DNA of 64,000 nt from a virus. A program made the translations under genes and the position numbers. Positions 33,641-40,130 of this stretch are shown here, in pieces (positions within the stretch are counted from its first letter, which is position 1; every line of letters begins with the position of its first letter). The stretch is taken from the IMG/VR virus record IMGVR_UViG_3300046459_000436, positions 1 through 64,000 of that record; one strand, written 5' to 3'. The notes under the pieces were generated by a model. It was given only the letters and a program-made list of their open reading frames with translations, ran no database searches and was not told the DNA's origin.

Positions 33641-35062
33641 TCAGTTCTGGTCGGTGTTTGAGGTGTTCTCGGTGGCGAGCCGACGACGTACATCGACGGC
33701 CTGCGCGCGCTTTGCGATGGGGTGGAACGGGGCGCTGTCGCCGCGTGTCCGGCGGGGCGGAATCGGCTTCGGTCGGGGACTGGTTCGGGGCTTCGCGGGA
33801 GAGGGGGATAGATGGGAGCTACGCTGCGCGTTCGTGACCTTGCTGGGTGTGTTCCCGGGGGCTTCTGAGAGGGCCGCTGCGACGCGTCGTGCGGCGACGT
33901 TGCGGGTGCGGATGACGTCGACGCTGTCGCCCGGGTCGGTGCCCTCGATGTCTCTGTAGGCGCGGATCCAAACGGCTTCGGTCACGGTCGTCTCGCCGAG
34001 CGCGGCAGCCAGCTTCAGTGCGTGCTCCCACACCTCCTGGAACTCCTTAGCGCGGTCAGTGGCGAGCTTGTTCGCGGCTTCCTCGGCAGCCTTGAGATCC
34101 GCCGCCTTCGCGTCGTCGGCAGCCTTCTTCTCTGCGGCCTTCCCGGCCGCCGCGCGGGCCTCGGCCTTCTCCTTCGCCTTGCGCTCCCGACGGGTGAGCG
34201 CGCCGTCACGCTTACGGATCCGGCCGTGCTCGTGGAGATCCCAGACGCCCGGGCCGGCGACGGACGCGAACGCGGTACCGATGGCGGTCGCCGGGTCGAA
34301 GGCGTTCAGGCCGTGCCACAGGTTGACCCCGGCGGCGATGAACGCCAGCAGCCACGCGATGAGCCGGTAGTGCCAGTGCGGACGGTGCCCGGCGACCGCG
34401 GCGGCAGCACCCTTGAGGACGACCGCCGCACCACCTTCGAGCATGAGCGGGGCGATCACGAGCCACGGGGCGACGGGGGTCCAGAACGCGGCGATCTGCA
34501 CAGGCAGGGCGACGACGGCGCACACGATGTAGAAGCCGAGGGCGTACCGGCGCCACCGGGCGTCGGCGACGGCGATCTCCTTCGCCGCCTTGTCGGCGGC
34601 TTCCTGCTGAATCCGCTGCTCCTCAGCGGCGGACTGCGCTTCGTCGTCGGCCTCCTTGCGGGAGGCGGCGGCCTGCCGGTCGATCTCCTCCTGCTCGGCC
34701 TGGAGTTCGGCGAGCTTCCGGGCGTGCGCGGCCTGCTTCTCCTCCATGGCCATGCGGTTGCGCTCGTTGGCGAGCCGCAGACGCTCCGCCTCAGCCTCGG
34801 CCTTGGCGCGGATCGCGTCGGCCTCGGCGAGGGCCTTCACGCGGGCGGCCTCGACGGCGGCGGCGGTCTGGGCCCGGATCGCCTCGGCCTCAGCCTCGGC
34901 GCGCGGGTCGACGATGGGGACGGGAGTGGCGGCAGGCTCAAGCTCGGGGGCGGTCTGCTCGTCCTGGATGACGCCGTTGATGATCGGGAACGACTGCCAG
35001 CCCTCATACACGGGCACGGCAAGCCGCTTGGTGCCGTTCACCTGGGCCGGGTTGGCGCTCAC
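33641..35062 (-). CDS. DUF2637-type plasmid spread protein (SpdB-like)
   Basis: A 473-residue protein. Residues 55-165 are a long Ala/Glu/Arg coiled coil (AEADAIRAKAEAEAERLRLA). About four membrane helices follow between 173 and 275 (YALGFYIVCAVVALPVQIAA; LVIAPLMLEGGAAVVLKG; LIAWLLAFIAAGVNLWHG), the DUF2637 pattern. The C-terminus is a second charged coiled coil and a basic tail. DUF2637 proteins are hallmarks of Streptomyces plasmids and integrative conjugative elements, where they interact with TraB in intramycelial spreading. GTG start after AAGGAGA. Confidence 0.8.
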   Translation of the reverse strand: MSANPAQVNGTKRLAVPVYEGWQSFPIINGVIQDEQTAPELEPAATPVPIVDPRAEAEAEAIRAQTAAAVEAARVKALAEADAIRAKAEAEAERLRLANERNRMAMEEKQAAHARKLAELQAEQEEIDRQAAASRKEADDEAQSAAEEQRIQQEAADKAAKEIAVADARWRRYALGFYIVCAVVALPVQIAAFWTPVAPWLVIAPLMLEGGAAVVLKGAAAAVAGHRPHWHYRLIAWLLAFIAAGVNLWHGLNAFDPATAIGTAFASVAGPGVWDLHEHGRIRKRDGALTRRERKAKEKAEARAAAGKAAEKKAADDAKAADLKAAEEAANKLATDRAKEFQEVWEHALKLAAALGETTVTEAVWIRAYRDIEGTDPGDSVDVIRTRNVAARRVAAALSEAPGNTPSKVTNAQRSSHLSPSPAKPRTSPRPKPIPPRRTRGDSAPFHPIAKRAQAVDVRRRLATENTSNTDQN

Positions 35063-35097
35063 GGGAGATCTCCTTGTCTGGTCGGGCGGTTCGGGGT

Positions 35098-35373
35098 TCA
35101 GGCGGTCGCGGTCTTGGACTGGCGCTGCTGCACCACGTACTGGCGGCCCAGCAGGGCGACCGTCAGCAGGGCCTTCGGGTTGAAGCGGGCGATGACCACG
35201 ATCAGCAGCGCGGGTACCGTGATCCACGGCTGGTGGAGCATCCACACGGGCACGGCCAGCAGGGACGGCGCGGATCCGAGGACGGCGACCAGCAGCACCC
35301 ACAGGGCGACGGTCGACGCGCTGAGCCTGCGCGGCGGCGGGGTGGGGGCGGTCGGGGCGGCTGGAGTAGACAC
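35098..35373 (-). CDS. Small two-helix membrane protein of the transfer module
   Basis: A 91-residue protein with a Pro-rich start and two membrane helices (ASTVALWVLLVAVLGSAPSL; MLHQPWITVPALLIVVIA), ending basic (GRQYVVQQRQSKTATA). GTG after GGAAGGA. It resembles small Spd proteins by size and position before the DUF2637 gene. Confidence 0.65.
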   Translation of the reverse strand: MSTPAAPTAPTPPPRRLSASTVALWVLLVAVLGSAPSLLAVPVWMLHQPWITVPALLIVVIARFNPKALLTVALLGRQYVVQQRQSKTATA

Positions 35374-35451
35374 GGGGGTTCCTTCCGGTGGTCGGGTCGG
35401 GGTTACTGCGGTCGGATCTCCTGGCGGCCCGTGCGGGACGGGCATCCAGGG

Positions 35452-35817
35452 CTACCGGCCGGCAGGGACGGTCAGGCCAAGGAGGTGGTACGGGAACGGG
35501 TCGGATTCGGTCCGGGCGCTGGCCCACTTGATCCAGTACCAGTGGAACGGGAACGACTCGACGCCCATCTCCATGAGGGCGATCGCCCGGTGGTGCCCGT
35601 CGCCGACGTACACATCGAAGTACCGGTCGTCGACGCCCAGCAGGATCGGCACCTGAAGCCCGCGCACCGCGATCGACGCCTTCAGCTCATCGACCTTCAC
35701 GCGGTCCTTCCCGGGCCGGCCGAACTGGCGTCGGGCGTGATCCCACTTCCGGAACTCCGTCGGGTGGATCTGCTGGTCGTTGAGGAACGCGGTGGGCATC
35801 TGGCCGAAGTACTTCAT
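35452..35817 (-). CDS. ParB-like N-terminal domain protein
   Basis: A 121-residue protein with the ParB/sulfiredoxin-like box: VDELKASIAVRGLQVPILLG and FDVYVGDGHHRAIALMEMG (the GxxRR-like motif as GDGHHR). In stand-alone form this domain can bind DNA, hydrolyse CTP or act as nuclease. No HTH follows, so it is not a standard partition ParB. It lies in the transfer module; a role in DNA processing is possible. ATG start. Confidence 0.7.
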   Translation of the reverse strand: MKYFGQMPTAFLNDQQIHPTEFRKWDHARRQFGRPGKDRVKVDELKASIAVRGLQVPILLGVDDRYFDVYVGDGHHRAIALMEMGVESFPFHWYWIKWASARTESDPFPYHLLGLTVPAGR

Positions 35818-35957
35818 CGAGACGGACTCCTCTCAGGTCGGTGGTGCGGTCGGGTGGTGTACCGCCACCCCGGGCCGCGGGGGAACACCCCGGGGTGACG
35901 GCGGTTCTTGCCGGGCTTGACGGGTCGTCGGAGCGGTCCCCGCGAAACCCGGCGGTC

Positions 35958-36260
35958 TCAGGCGAGCCGAAGCTCTTCGTTGGCCTCGTACAGCAGCCGG
36001 TCGACCTGCTTGAGCAGCCGCTCCCGGGTCGTGGCGGCGTCGTCGCCGAGGTGCTGCACGGTTCGGAGCAGGTCGGCGGCCTCGGTCAGCCACTCGCGGG
36101 TCTGGCCGAGCGAGCCGAGCCGGTTGGCCGCGGTGTCGAGGAAGCCGATGAACCCGGCCTCGGTGCAGTCGTCGGCGTCGAGGGTGATACCGACGGCGTC
36201 GGCGATTGTTACGGCGTAGTCGGTGATCAGGGTGTCGATGGTGATGGGCGTGGTCTTCAC
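35958..36260 (-). CDS. Helical protein of the microgene cluster (100 aa)
   Basis: A 100-residue helical protein: VTIADAVGITLDADDCTEAG, LGQTREWLTEAADLLRTVQH, then ERLLKQVDRLLYEANEELRL. GTG start. A 9-bp GC hairpin (35866-35874 with 35889-35897) lies in the gap to the ParB-like gene. Function unknown. Confidence 0.55.
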   Translation of the reverse strand: MKTTPITIDTLITDYAVTIADAVGITLDADDCTEAGFIGFLDTAANRLGSLGQTREWLTEAADLLRTVQHLGDDAATTRERLLKQVDRLLYEANEELRLA

Positions 36261-36337
36261 TTCGGCTCCTCGATGACTGGCGGCGGCGGAACGGGCGTCT
36301 CCTGGTTGGCGCCGTAGTCATCAAGCGGGGTGCTCAC
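36257..36337 (-). CDS. 26-residue microprotein
   Basis: A 26-codon frame starting GTG six bases after GGGAGG and overlapping both neighbours. Acidic and Pro-rich (NQETPVPPPPVIEEPK). Only the ribosome binding site and the overlaps support it. Confidence 0.4.
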   Translation of the reverse strand: MSTPLDDYGANQETPVPPPPVIEEPK

Positions 36338-36453
36338 GACCGGCCTCCCTGCTGGCGTCGGGCGGCCTCGGCTGCCTTCGCGGCGGCCATGGCGTTGGCG
36401 ATCCGCTGCTGGGCGAGCGCGTCGGCGGCCTGCTGCTCCGGGTTCTCGGCCAC
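36334..36453 (-). CDS. 39-residue helical microprotein
   Basis: A 39-codon frame from GTG after GGGGGTGAG: AENPEQQAADALAQQRIANA, then MAAAKAAEAARRQQGG. One long Ala-rich helix. Its TGA overlaps the next GTG by four bases (GTGA). Confidence 0.45.
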   Translation of the reverse strand: MAENPEQQAADALAQQRIANAMAAAKAAEAARRQQGGRS

Positions 36454-36455
36454 CG

Positions 36456-36704
36456 TCACTCACCCCCGCCCACGAGAGCGGCGGCGGCGGTGGGCAGGTC
36501 CCGGTTGGCGGCGCTCAGGAATGCGAGCGTCATGGCCGGTGTCAGCCGGTACGTGGTCTGCCAGAACGCGCCACGCTCGTCCCGGCTCGTCAGGGTGAGC
36601 AGGCCGCCACCATCGGGGGTCTCCTCGACCTTGAACATCGTCAGGTCGTCGATCAGCGGGGCCGGGGCCGCGGCAGTGGTGGGCTGGATCGCGTACACCG
36701 TCAC
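36456..36704 (-). CDS. Small protein (82 aa)
   Basis: An 82-residue protein: APLIDDLTMFKVEETPDGGG, LTLTSRDERGAFWQTTYRLT, then AMTLAFLSAANRDL. The GTG chosen forms a GTGA overlap with the previous stop; two other GTGs lie within four codons. Function unknown. Confidence 0.5.
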   Translation of the reverse strand: MTVYAIQPTTAAAPAPLIDDLTMFKVEETPDGGGLLTLTSRDERGAFWQTTYRLTPAMTLAFLSAANRDLPTAAAALVGGGE

Positions 36705-36796
36705 CACCCCCGCACGGCGGCGGCCAGTCGACGCAGCGCCCTGGCGAACGCGAACCTCGGCGGCAGGTCCGGGATGATCGGGGGGAGGCCGCTCAT
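36701..36796 (-). CDS. 31-residue microprotein
   Basis: A 31-codon frame from an ATG that overlaps the previous TGA (ATGA): SGLPPIIPDLPPRFAFARAL and then RRLAAAVRGW. Pro-rich start and amphipathic basic end. It ends in a GTGA overlap with the next gene. Real expression is inferred from this overlap chain. Confidence 0.45.
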   Translation of the reverse strand: MSGLPPIIPDLPPRFAFARALRRLAAAVRGW

Positions 36797-37005
36797 CGCG
36801 CACCCGCCTCGGTCTCGGCGAGCCGGTCCGCAGACTCCCGGAGCCTGGCCGCCCGCTCAAGCAGCACGAGCAGCTGCTCCCGAAGCGCAGGCCGCTCGCC
36901 AGCCGGAACCGTGAAGTAGTTCAGCCCGTTCTGCAGCTTCCGGGCCTCGTCCTGGACGATGCGCAACTCGGCGTAGAGGTCACTCGATGTCAACTGCTCG
37001 CTCAT
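36793..37005 (-). CDS. Helical small protein (70 aa)
   Basis: A 70-residue coiled-coil-like protein: SSDLYAELRIVQDEARKLQN, then ALREQLLVLLERAARLRESA. ATG with GGTGTCC upstream, ATGA overlaps at both ends. Function unknown. Confidence 0.5.
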   Translation of the reverse strand: MSEQLTSSDLYAELRIVQDEARKLQNGLNYFTVPAGERPALREQLLVLLERAARLRESADRLAETEAGAR

Positions 37006-37196
37006 CGGACACCCCCGGGCTGCTCGCCGTGCTTGGCGGCGTTCCCCGACGCGTCCTGGTAGGCGGCCTGGTAGTGGCCGACGCTCCCGGCCGACGGGTG
37101 ACCCGGCGTGGCCTGGATCTCCACGATCCGCGCGGCCAGACCGTTGGCACGGCTCTGCTCCTCGGCGGCGAAGGCCGGAGACGGAAGGTGGCTCAC
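37002..37196 (-). CDS. Small protein (64 aa)
   Basis: A 64-residue protein: AFAAEEQSRANGLAARIVEI, then HYQAAYQDASGNAAKHGEQ. The GTG overlaps the stop of the gene before it by four bases. Function unknown. Confidence 0.5.
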   Translation of the reverse strand: MSHLPSPAFAAEEQSRANGLAARIVEIQATPGHPSAGSVGHYQAAYQDASGNAAKHGEQPGGVR

Positions 37197-37414
37197 AGGT
37201 CCTCACCACCGGCGGCGAGCTCGTAGGCGACCTGCTCGGGGATCCGGGCAGCCCACGCGGAGTCCTGGAGGTCAAGCTCCTGGTACGCGGCCTCGATCTG
37301 CTCGGCCGGCGACAGGGTGGCGCCCGGGGCGCGCTTCGGCAGGCGGACGTGCGAGGCGGCGGCGTGCGCGGCGGCATCGGCCTGAGACATCGGGGCGGCG
37401 TAGGCGGTGGTCAC
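37193..37414 (-). CDS. Small protein (73 aa)
   Basis: A 73-residue protein: MSQADAAAHAAASHVRLPKR, then LSPAEQIEAAYQELDLQDS and IPEQVAYELAAGG. I chose the GTG forming a GTGA overlap with the previous stop rather than one three codons upstream. Function unknown. Confidence 0.5.
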   Translation of the reverse strand: MTTAYAAPMSQADAAAHAAASHVRLPKRAPGATLSPAEQIEAAYQELDLQDSAWAARIPEQVAYELAAGGEDL

Positions 37415-37533
37415 TGCGACCACCGGTCCGTCGCGACGAGAAGCCGCTGGAGCGCCGCGAGACCCGAGGCGGAAAGGCCCGAGGCGACGACGATGGGGGA
37501 CGGTACGGGGGCGGTGCGGGGGGTCGTGCTCAT
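37411..37533 (-). CDS. 40-residue microprotein
   Basis: A 40-codon frame from an ATG overlapping the end of the HTH gene: STTPRTAPVPSPIVVASGLS, then SGLAALQRLLVATDRW. First link of the overlapping chain after the HTH gene. Function unknown. Confidence 0.45.
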   Translation of the reverse strand: MSTTPRTAPVPSPIVVASGLSASGLAALQRLLVATDRWSQ

Positions 37534-37736
37534 GACGCGAGCTCCTCGGGGGTCGGGTCGACGCCCGTCAGGGCGGCTTCGGGGACACGGATCGCTCCGC
37601 CGCCGCGCTGGGCGGGGGCGCCTACGGCCTGCGGCTTTCCGTACCGGATCGCCTCTAGGCGACCCTCCTGGATCCACCGGTAGACGGTGGCGGGGTGCAC
37701 GTTGAGGCGCTTGGCGACCTCCTTTACGCGCAGCAT
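37530..37736 (-). CDS. BldC/excisionase-type helix-turn-helix protein
   Basis: A 68-residue DNA-binding protein: MLRVKEVAKRLNVHPATVYRW, then IQEGRLEAIRYGKPQ, the MerR-like/excisionase HTH and wing. I chose the ATG five bases after GGAG rather than an upstream GTG. It is the first gene of the minus-strand transfer transcript and sits opposite the GntR pair. It may activate transfer genes. Confidence 0.75.
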   Translation of the reverse strand: MLRVKEVAKRLNVHPATVYRWIQEGRLEAIRYGKPQAVGAPAQRGGGAIRVPEAALTGVDPTPEELAS

Positions 37737-37770
37737 GCGGGCTCCAATCGTTGGTTTCGCAACTGCCGCA

Positions 37771-37800
37771 ACCATAACTGTTTAATCGGAGATGTAGCAA
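37771..37800 (-). promoter_or_regulatory. Probable promoter of the transfer operon
   Basis: On the minus strand TTGCTA, 18 bases, TATGGT (TANNNT). The region it shares with the divergent regulator genes contains a direct repeat, CGCAAC at 37758-37763 and 37767-37772, just after the -10 box, a possible operator. The GntR pair is the likely repressor, as KorSA is in pSAM2. Confidence 0.5.
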
Positions 37801-37902
37801 GCTTCTGAGTCCATGAATGTCCGCCTCAGAGTCGCTGCGCGTAATCATCAAGGGCTTAAGGTTGAGGTCAGCGCCGCAACGACCTTCGAGAGGGGCCCGC
37901 CA

Positions 37903-38430
37903 GTGACTGCGAAGTGGACCAGTACGTCTACGCCATACCTGCTACCACGCAGGCCCGGACAGGTAGACGCCTGGACGCAGGAGGCCGGAGCGCGCGGGGG
38001 TCAGCGCCTCATCGAGGTGGCCATCAAGGTGCCGCCGGCCGAGGTTGCGGAATCCCTCGGTCTCGCCGTTGGAGAGAGTGCGGTAGCGCGTCGGCGGGTG
38101 ATGACCCTCGACGGGCAGCCCGTTGAACTCACCGACTCGTACTACCCGCAGAGCGTTGCGGTGGGGACGCAACTCGCTGAGCACGCCAAGATCCGGGGTG
38201 GCGCTCCAACACTCCTCCGCAGCCTCGGCTACGAGGTGCACCGAGTAGCCGAAGAGGTAGAGGCGCGGGCGACAACGCCTGACGAGGCCGAAGCTCTCGG
38301 CCTTGAACCGGGAACTCCCGTACTCACGCTGCTGCGAGTGACCTACTCCTGCAGTGAACAACCCATCGAGGCATCACTGATGGTCATGAAGGGCCCTCAC
38401 CGCCTCCGGTACGAAATGGAGATCGGCTGA
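37903..38430 (+). CDS. UTRA-domain protein lacking the GntR DNA-binding domain
   Basis: A 175-residue protein aligned by eye with the C-terminal two-thirds of the GntR protein that follows: VPPAEVAESLGLAVGESAVA, VELTDSYYPQSVAVGTQLAE, IRGGAPTLLRSLGYE, EQPIEASLMVM. The winged-helix start is absent; residues 1-55 are unrelated. UTRA domains bind small effectors and dimerise. It ends one base before the next GTG, so the two are co-translated and may form mixed dimers. Start GTG with GAGAGGGG upstream; an ATG at 37813 is possible. Confidence 0.75.
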   Translation: MTAKWTSTSTPYLLPRRPGQVDAWTQEAGARGGQRLIEVAIKVPPAEVAESLGLAVGESAVARRRVMTLDGQPVELTDSYYPQSVAVGTQLAEHAKIRGGAPTLLRSLGYEVHRVAEEVEARATTPDEAEALGLEPGTPVLTLLRVTYSCSEQPIEASLMVMKGPHRLRYEMEIG

Positions 38431-38431
38431 C

Positions 38432-39193
38432 GTGGTCAAGCACAAGGACAAGCGCGCCGTGGCTGAGCGCATCGCCGCGAACATCAGATTCCTGATCATG
38501 TCCGGCGAGTGGGAGCCCGGAAAGAAGCTCCCGACCAACAGCGAACTCATGGCGGACTACGGCACATCCAACGTCACCGTGCAGCGCGCCCTCGGAATCC
38601 TCAAGGACGAACTCCTCCTCGAAGGCCGGGCAGGCAGCGGCGTCTACGTCCGCGCGCGGGCACCTCAGACCATCATCCCAGCGTCCTACATGGCACCCTC
38701 GGACCCCGGACATCCATACCGGTGGGTCACCGAAGCCAGCAACCGCGACCAGCACGGAAGTAACAGGATCCTCCAGGTCGCCGAGGTCGAACCGCCCAAG
38801 CGCGTCGCAAAGATCCTGGGCCTGGAGCCCGGCGACACGGCGGTTCTCCGGACGCGGGTCGGCCTCCTGGACGACGAGCCGGCGGAGATGACGTACTCGT
38901 ACTACCCGGCCAACCTTGCGCGGGGTACGCGCCTCGCTGACCGTCGGAAGATCCCTGGCGGATCGCCGACGCTGCTCGCAGAGATGGGCTACCCGCCCCG
39001 CGAGCAGGAGGACGAGGTGGCCGCCCGGATGGCGACGACCGAGGAGTACGAGCTGCTGGAGATCCCCGGCGATACGCCAGTGATCGAGGTCTTCCGGGTG
39101 GTCTACAGCGACGGCCGGCGCCCGATCGAGGTGACCGTGATGGTGAAGCCCGGCCACCTGTACAAGATGGGCTATCACCTGCCGGTTTCCTGA
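38432..39193 (+). CDS. GntR/UTRA (HutC-type) transcriptional regulator, KorSA-like
   Basis: A 253-residue regulator. The winged helix is at 1-75 (VAERIAANIRFLIMSGEWEP; SELMADYGTSNVTVQRAL; EGRAGSGVYVR) and the UTRA effector domain at 110-253 (EPAEMTYSYYPANLARGTRL). KorSA of pSAM2 and similar GntR regulators repress transfer and replication genes of Streptomyces elements. Adjacent to a divergent transfer operon it is the obvious candidate for that role. GTG start one base after the UTRA-only gene. Confidence 0.88.
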   Translation: MVKHKDKRAVAERIAANIRFLIMSGEWEPGKKLPTNSELMADYGTSNVTVQRALGILKDELLLEGRAGSGVYVRARAPQTIIPASYMAPSDPGHPYRWVTEASNRDQHGSNRILQVAEVEPPKRVAKILGLEPGDTAVLRTRVGLLDDEPAEMTYSYYPANLARGTRLADRRKIPGGSPTLLAEMGYPPREQEDEVAARMATTEEYELLEIPGDTPVIEVFRVVYSDGRRPIEVTVMVKPGHLYKMGYHLPVS

Positions 39194-39206
39194 CTCGGCA
39201 AGCCTC

Positions 39207-39232
39207 AGCCCCCGTCCGATGCGGCGGGGGCT
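39207..39232 (+). terminator. Terminator after the GntR gene
   Basis: AGCCCCCG pairs with CGGGGGCT around a 10-base loop, 13 bases past the GntR stop. Confidence 0.7.
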
Positions 39233-39255
39233 CTGTGATGCATGGATGCGAAAGC

Positions 39256-39284
39256 TTGATACAAAAGCGAATACGCCCTACTGT
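39256..39284 (+). promoter_or_regulatory. Strong consensus-like promoter
   Basis: TTGATA, 17 bases, TACTGT: the best sigma-70-type promoter seen in the window. It reads into a leader of about 120 bases before the next start codon. It probably drives the two small genes that follow in the lysogen. Confidence 0.65.
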
Positions 39285-39319
39285 CGTTCCCGTGAAGGTG
39301 GCGCACGCCACAACACAAA

Positions 39320-39345
39320 GGCCGGACGGTTGCCACCGTCCGGCC
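39320..39345 (+). promoter_or_regulatory. Leader hairpin, possible attenuator
   Basis: GGCCGGACGG and CCGTCCGGCC pair perfectly around TTGCCA, about 30 bases after the predicted transcription start. No T run follows. It may terminate early, stabilise the mRNA, or bind a regulator. Confidence 0.5.
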
Positions 39346-39413
39346 TGGGATCAAAGCGGGGTGCAACCCGCCGATCAGCTGAGGCCCCATCCGCCTGGAA
39401 GGAACTCTCGCCT

Positions 39414-39746
39414 GTGAGCGTACAACAGAGCACATCCGTTCGACCCATCGAGACCCCTGAGGCATCCGTCACGCCGCCCGCCCTCACCCTGCTGGCGAAG
39501 CTGTGGCAGTCGACGCCGCTCCCCCTGCTCCTGGAGGCCGCGAACGCCCGCGTCCTCGACTCGGAAGAGATCGACGACGAATGGTTCATGGGCGCTGCGG
39601 TACAGCGCAAGGACGGCCGAATGTTCTTCGTGATGCCGCCCAACCGACCCGAGGTAGAGCGCGACACGATCGTTCGGGACCTGATGGCGCGGATGCTCCG
39701 CGTGCCACTGCCCGGGATGACACCCACCGGACGAGTAGCCGCATGA
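39414..39746 (+). CDS. Hypothetical protein (110 aa)
   Basis: A 110-residue protein: LTLLAKLWQSTPLPLLLEAA, DSEEIDDEWFMGAAVQRKDG, then FFVMPPNRPEVERDTIVRDL and MLRVPLPG. GTG start after GGAAGGA. It has a dedicated promoter and leader hairpin and is translationally coupled to the next gene. I do not recognise it; its promoter suggests expression in the lysogen. Confidence 0.65.
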   Translation: MSVQQSTSVRPIETPEASVTPPALTLLAKLWQSTPLPLLLEAANARVLDSEEIDDEWFMGAAVQRKDGRMFFVMPPNRPEVERDTIVRDLMARMLRVPLPGMTPTGRVAA

Positions 39747-40078
39747 CCGACGGCGGCATCCCCGACTACTACATGGAGCGCGCGCGCTTCCTCGCCACCG
39801 TCAAGGACATCGGCGAGGGGACCGAGGTGGCCGACGCGGCGCTCGACCTGATGATCAGGCTGGAGAGTTCCATCCAGTCACCCTGGGCCGTCACGGACCC
39901 GTTCGCCGCCGAGCGCTACCTCGTGGCACGCGGAGCCGACCCGGACGTCGCATCCGAGGAGGGTGTCGTCTTCGAGATCCAGATGCGCGCCCTCGTCGGC
40001 ATCGGCCTCGGACGCCCCGTCCAGTCGTTCGACGAGATCGCTGACTGGATCGCCGAACACGTCGACACCACCCCGTAG
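39743..40078 (+). CDS. Hypothetical protein coupled to the preceding gene (111 aa)
   Basis: A 111-residue acidic protein: YYMERARFLATVKDIGEGTE, VADAALDLMIRLESS, DVASEEGVVFEIQMRALVGI, DEIADWIAEHV. The ATG overlaps the previous TGA (ATGA). Helical. Function unknown; the pair could be a maintenance or immunity unit. Confidence 0.65.
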   Translation: MTDGGIPDYYMERARFLATVKDIGEGTEVADAALDLMIRLESSIQSPWAVTDPFAAERYLVARGADPDVASEEGVVFEIQMRALVGIGLGRPVQSFDEIADWIAEHVDTTP

Positions 40079-40130
40079 TTGTCAGTCCCTGCCCGTATCG
40101 TCCACCGTGCCGCACCCGAGAGGAGGCCCC

